Of a DNA stretch of 9,957 nucleotides, positions 7,788-9,957 are shown one piece after another. The DNA is from Burkholderiales bacterium. GTDB lineage: Bacteria > Pseudomonadota > Gammaproteobacteria > Burkholderiales > Burkholderiaceae_C. The notes beneath the pieces are model-generated. The model saw only the letters and a program-made list of their open reading frames with translations, searched no databases and had not been told where the DNA came from. Numbering within the stretch: position 1 is the first letter of the stretch; every line of letters begins with the position of its first letter. The stretch lies in contig CANFYD010000096.1 in assembly GCA_947450745.1 (NCBI GenBank), positions 1 to 9,957 on the forward strand, read 5' to 3'. Position numbers and translations under genes: made by a program.

Positions 7788-7792
7788 CCTCT
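7788..7792 (-). promoter_or_regulatory. Ribosome binding site deciding the start of the DUF2126 gene
   Basis: On the minus strand AGAGG stands 8 bases before the ATG at 7777-7779. No comparable purine run was seen before the further in-frame ATG at 7842. Together with the family-typical N-terminus MAIRVALHHTTSYRYD, this favours the inner start. Confidence 0.65.
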
Positions 7793-7837
7793 GGTGAAAA
7801 CAGATTGCAGGTGGCAGCAAGGCATGCACCGCAATCG

Positions 7838-7850
7838 TTCAAAAATTGAA
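7838..7850. repeat. Short inverted repeat TTCAA-N3-TTGAA upstream of the DUF2126 gene
   Basis: A perfect 5-bp inverted repeat with a 3-base A spacer sits in the only clearly AT-rich patch of the 209-base gap (about 7838-7853). It is 59 bases before the preferred start codon. Position and symmetry would suit an operator or part of a promoter, but a perfect 5+5 match in AT-rich sequence can arise by chance, and no convincing -35/-10 pair was found next to it. Confidence 0.3.
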
Positions 7851-7964
7851 AATCAGGCGCTTTTCAGCGTTCTTCGGTACTGAGCGAGCCGCTGCACGCC
7901 CTGTGTCGAACGCCAGCAGCCGGTGCGTTGATGCAGCGAGACCCGATCAACCCAGGCCCTGCTG

Positions 7965-7986
7965 TGCATCAGTGCATCAGTGCATC
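7965..7986. repeat. 8-bp tandem repeat just after the alpha-E gene
   Basis: TGCATCAG is present twice (7965-7972, 7973-7980), followed by TGCATC (7981-7986). On the minus strand it begins three bases past the alpha-E stop codon and reads GATGCACT in series, so it carries three ATG triplets 8 bases apart. Each of the first two is followed one codon later by a TGA that overlaps the next ATG (TGATG). Confidence 0.85.
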
Positions 7987-7988
7987 GC

Positions 7989-8960
7989 TCAAGCCGCCGG
8001 CATCAAGAAGTCACGGCTGATGCCCATGCCCAGCTTGCCGATACGGTCGAGGAATTGGTTCAGGAACACATGCAGGCCCGGACGCATGATGTCATCGATG
8101 CGCCCATATTCCAGATCGGCGTGGAGGCGACCGGCTTGGCGCAAGGTATCGGTCGATTGATCGTTCGCGACCCGCTTCAAATTACCGAGCAAGCGTCCGG
8201 TGCAATGCGCCAACGAGCGCGGCATGTCGGCGCGCAGGATCAGCAAGTCGGCCACCTTGTCAGGCAGGATCACATTGCTGTAGACCTTGCGATAGATCTC
8301 GAAGCCGGAGACCGAACGCAGCACCGCCGACCAATGGTAGAAGTCGCGCGCCCCCATGCTGGCATGGGCGGCCCGCTCTTCGGCCTTGTTTTCAGCGCTG
8401 ACGGGGTTGACCTGAAACTTCACATCCAGCAAACGGGCGGTGTTGTCGGCGCGTTCCAGGAAACTGCCGATGCGCATGAAGTTGAACGCTTCATCCTGCA
8501 ACATCGTGCCGACCGCCACCCCGCGCGACAGATGCGAGCGGAACTTCACCCATTCGCACAGCGCGGACGGGTCGCGCTCCAGCAAGCCGTCGGCCAGCAG
8601 ACGCTTGAACTCCAGCCAAGTCTGGTTGGTGGTCTCCCACACCTCGGTCGTCAGCGAGCCGCGCATGGCGCGGGCGTTCTCGCGCGCCTCGCGCAAGCAA
8701 CTGAGGATGGAGGACGGATTGCGCTCGTCGCGCACCATGAATTCCTGCACTCGCTGCGCGTCAACCGCACCGTAGCGAGCTTCGTAGTCGGCCGTCAATT
8801 CGGAAATCGACAGCAAGCCGCGCCAGCCGCGCTCGGCGACGGCAGCCGTTTGTGGCAGCAAGGACGTCTGGTAATTGACGTCCAGCATGCGGGCGGTGTT
8901 CTCCGCGCGCTCCATGTACCGGGCGAGCCAAAAAAGATGGTCAGCGGTTCTTGAAAGCAT
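7989..8960 (-). CDS. Stand-alone alpha-E domain protein (DUF403 family)
   Basis: 323 residues, the normal length for a single alpha-E protein, all predicted helical. The opening ADHLFWLARYMERAENTAR (6-24) is the family signature. It recurs as FNFMRIGSFLERADNTARLL (159-178), showing the internal two-part repeat. Other landmarks are RDERNPSSILSCLREARENA (78-97) and RADMPRSLAHC (243-253). The biochemical role of alpha-E is not known; the family nearly always travels with circularly permuted ATP-grasp proteins and transglutaminase-like proteins, so it is probably a partner or accessory to the ligase. The ATG at 8958-8960 is supported by AAAGGA 9 bases upstream and by the signature starting at residue 6. 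The gene follows the stand-alone ATP-grasp gene after 166 bases and precedes the DUF2126 gene by 209 bases. It is paralogous to the C-terminal part of the 929-residue fusion protein but lacks the low-complexity linker. Confidence 0.95.
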   Translation of the reverse strand: MLSRTADHLFWLARYMERAENTARMLDVNYQTSLLPQTAAVAERGWRGLLSISELTADYEARYGAVDAQRVQEFMVRDERNPSSILSCLREARENARAMRGSLTTEVWETTNQTWLEFKRLLADGLLERDPSALCEWVKFRSHLSRGVAVGTMLQDEAFNFMRIGSFLERADNTARLLDVKFQVNPVSAENKAEERAAHASMGARDFYHWSAVLRSVSGFEIYRKVYSNVILPDKVADLLILRADMPRSLAHCTGRLLGNLKRVANDQSTDTLRQAGRLHADLEYGRIDDIMRPGLHVFLNQFLDRIGKLGMGISRDFLMPAA

Positions 8961-9111
8961 TCTTCGTTTTCCTTTGAATCGAACTCAGAGGGTGGGAGCT
9001 TTTGTAGCGAGCGGCTGTCAGGCTAGGCTGAGCCCGGACCGGAACGCACTCTCTTTCCATGAGGATCACGAGCATCCTGCCAACGACGCCTAGCGGCCGC
9101 GCAGTAGAAAG

Positions 9112-9129
9112 TCCTCACCCTCATCCTCA
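9112..9129. repeat. 6-bp purine-rich repeat over the ATP-grasp stop codon
   Basis: On the minus strand TGAGGA-TGAGGG-TGAGGA makes three near-identical hexamers. The first TGA is the stop of the ATP-grasp gene and the other two are in the same frame, so three in-frame stops occur in 15 bases. The rest of the 166-base gap (8961-9111) holds a NotI-type palindrome (9093-9100) and the ribosome site of the alpha-E gene. I saw no convincing promoter or terminator in it. Confidence 0.6.
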
Positions 9130-9957
9130 AGCTTCCAGTACCCAGGTGTCCTTGGTGCCACCGCCCTGGCTGCTGTTGACCACCAGCGAGCCATCTTTCA
9201 GGGCCACTCGGGTCAAACCACCAGGGACGATCTGCACCGTTTCACCGGACAGCACGAAGGGACGCAAATCGATGTGGCGCGGTGCTACGCCGGACTCGAC
9301 GAAGGTGGGGCAAGTCGACAGGCTGAGCGTCGGCTGAGCGATGTAGTTGCCCGGATTGGCCAGCAAGCAAGCGCGGAAGTCCTCGATTTCTTGCTTCGAA
9401 GCGGCCGGGCCGACCAACATGCCGTAGCCGCCCGCGCCGTGCACTTCCTTCACCACCAGCTCGGACAAATTCGCCAGCACATAGCTGAGGTCTTCCGGCT
9501 CGCGGCACACATGGGTGGGCACGTTGTTCAGAATCGGCTTTTCACCCAAATAGAACTCGATCATCTTGGGCACATAGGGGTAGATCGACTTGTCGTCCGC
9601 GATGCCAGTGCCGATGGCGTTCGACAGCGTCACATTGCCGGCCTTGTAGGCTTCGACCAGGCCTGCGCAACCCAAGGTCGAGTCTTTGCGGAAGACATCG
9701 GGGTCGAGGAAATCGTCGTCGAGTCGGCGATAGATCACATCGACACGCTTGGGGCCGCGGGTGGTGCGCATGAACACCACTTTGTTCTCGACGAACAAGT
9801 CCTTGCCCTCGACCAGCTCCACACCCATTTGCTGAGCCAAGAAGGCGTGCTCGAAATAGGCCGAGTTGTACATGCCCGGCGTCAGCACCACCACGGTGGG
9901 CTCGGTGATGCCGTGCGGACCGACGCTGCGCAGGGTCTCCAGCAAGAGATCGGGGTA
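9127..9957 (-). CDS. Stand-alone circularly permuted ATP-grasp protein, C-terminal part (DUF404/DUF407; cut by window edge)
   Basis: The frame is open from the window edge to TGA at 9127-9129 and gives 276 residues. Full-length relatives are about 470-500 residues, so roughly the first 200 are missing and the true start lies beyond the window. Visible landmarks, numbered from the edge, are LTPGMYNSAYFEHAFLAQQM (25-44), RRLDDDFLDP (77-86), LVVKEVHGAGGYGMLVG (167-183) with a glycine-rich nucleotide loop, PGGLTRVAL (245-253) and QGGGTKDTWVLEA at the end. This is a predicted ATP-dependent ligase of carboxylates to amines, possibly a peptide synthetase; the substrate is unknown. Each landmark has a counterpart in the 929-residue fusion, but the nucleotide loop differs (HGAGGYG here, SFKQGGQ there), so the two are divergent paralogues rather than a recent copy. 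It ends without an attached alpha-E domain; that function is supplied by the next gene. The operon promoter is probably outside the window. Confidence 0.93.
   Translation of the reverse strand, partial: YPDLLLETLRSVGPHGITEPTVVVLTPGMYNSAYFEHAFLAQQMGVELVEGKDLFVENKVVFMRTTRGPKRVDVIYRRLDDDFLDPDVFRKDSTLGCAGLVEAYKAGNVTLSNAIGTGIADDKSIYPYVPKMIEFYLGEKPILNNVPTHVCREPEDLSYVLANLSELVVKEVHGAGGYGMLVGPAASKQEIEDFRACLLANPGNYIAQPTLSLSTCPTFVESGVAPRHIDLRPFVLSGETVQIVPGGLTRVALKDGSLVVNSSQGGGTKDTWVLEA

Noticed and set aside
5770..7797. Long plus-strand open frame of 675 codons opposite the DUF2126 gene
   Set aside because: Antisense shadow of a gene with a complete domain signature. Its composition is unnatural and no motif is recognisable.
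7780..7842. N-terminal extension of 21 residues for the DUF2126 protein from the ATG at 7842
   Set aside because: The family begins at MAIRVALHHTTSYRY, which has its own ribosome site. The extra residues (MNDCGACLAATCNLF...) look like translated leader sequence.
7980..8954. Plus-strand open frame of 324 codons opposite the alpha-E gene
   Set aside because: Antisense shadow of a clear alpha-E gene.
8948..9075. Minus-strand frame of about 44 codons starting at 9075 and running into the alpha-E gene out of frame
   Set aside because: No ribosome site, no recognisable sequence, and it overlaps a well-supported gene start.

Overview
The window is GC-rich (about 60-65% by eye). Almost all of it is taken up by one long run of minus-strand genes, read from position 9957 down to 347. 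Base composition, codon use and the domain sequences look like a beta-proteobacterium, probably Burkholderiales (Leptothrix/Rubrivivax/Comamonadaceae-like). That placement is from general familiarity and was not tested by a search.

Layout in transcription order: (1) 9957-9127, the C-terminal part of a stand-alone circularly permuted ATP-grasp protein, cut by the window edge; (2) 8960-7989, a stand-alone alpha-E protein (DUF403 type); (3) 7779-4294, a 1161-residue transglutaminase-like peptidase fused to a putative GS-like amidoligase domain (DUF2126); (4) 4170-1381, a 929-residue fusion of circularly permuted ATP-grasp and alpha-E; (5) 1384-347, a 345-residue transglutaminase-like protein whose start codon overlaps the previous stop. 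A strong intrinsic terminator at about 264-305 closes the run. At the left edge, bases 1-105 on the plus strand encode the last 34 residues of an unrelated convergent gene that ends in a GlyGly-CTERM-like sorting tail.

The same three functions (ATP-grasp ligase, alpha-E, transglutaminase-like peptidase) thus occur twice in tandem: once as separate genes, with the peptidase carrying a further ligase domain, and once with ligase and alpha-E fused. From family knowledge these are predicted peptide-bond-forming (amidoligase) and peptide-cleaving or transferring enzymes. They are thought to make, attach or remove an unknown peptide or peptide-like modification. I know of no established substrate, so the locus is a recognisable but functionally undescribed system.

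The gaps are short (241, 123, 209 and 166 bases). They hold a terminator, a 12-bp hairpin, a small inverted repeat, an 8-bp tandem repeat and a 6-bp purine-rich repeat. I saw no tRNA, rRNA, CRISPR array or insertion sequence. Three proteins carry low-complexity Ala/Pro/Gln/Thr stretches, two of them coded by 12-bp tandem repeats.
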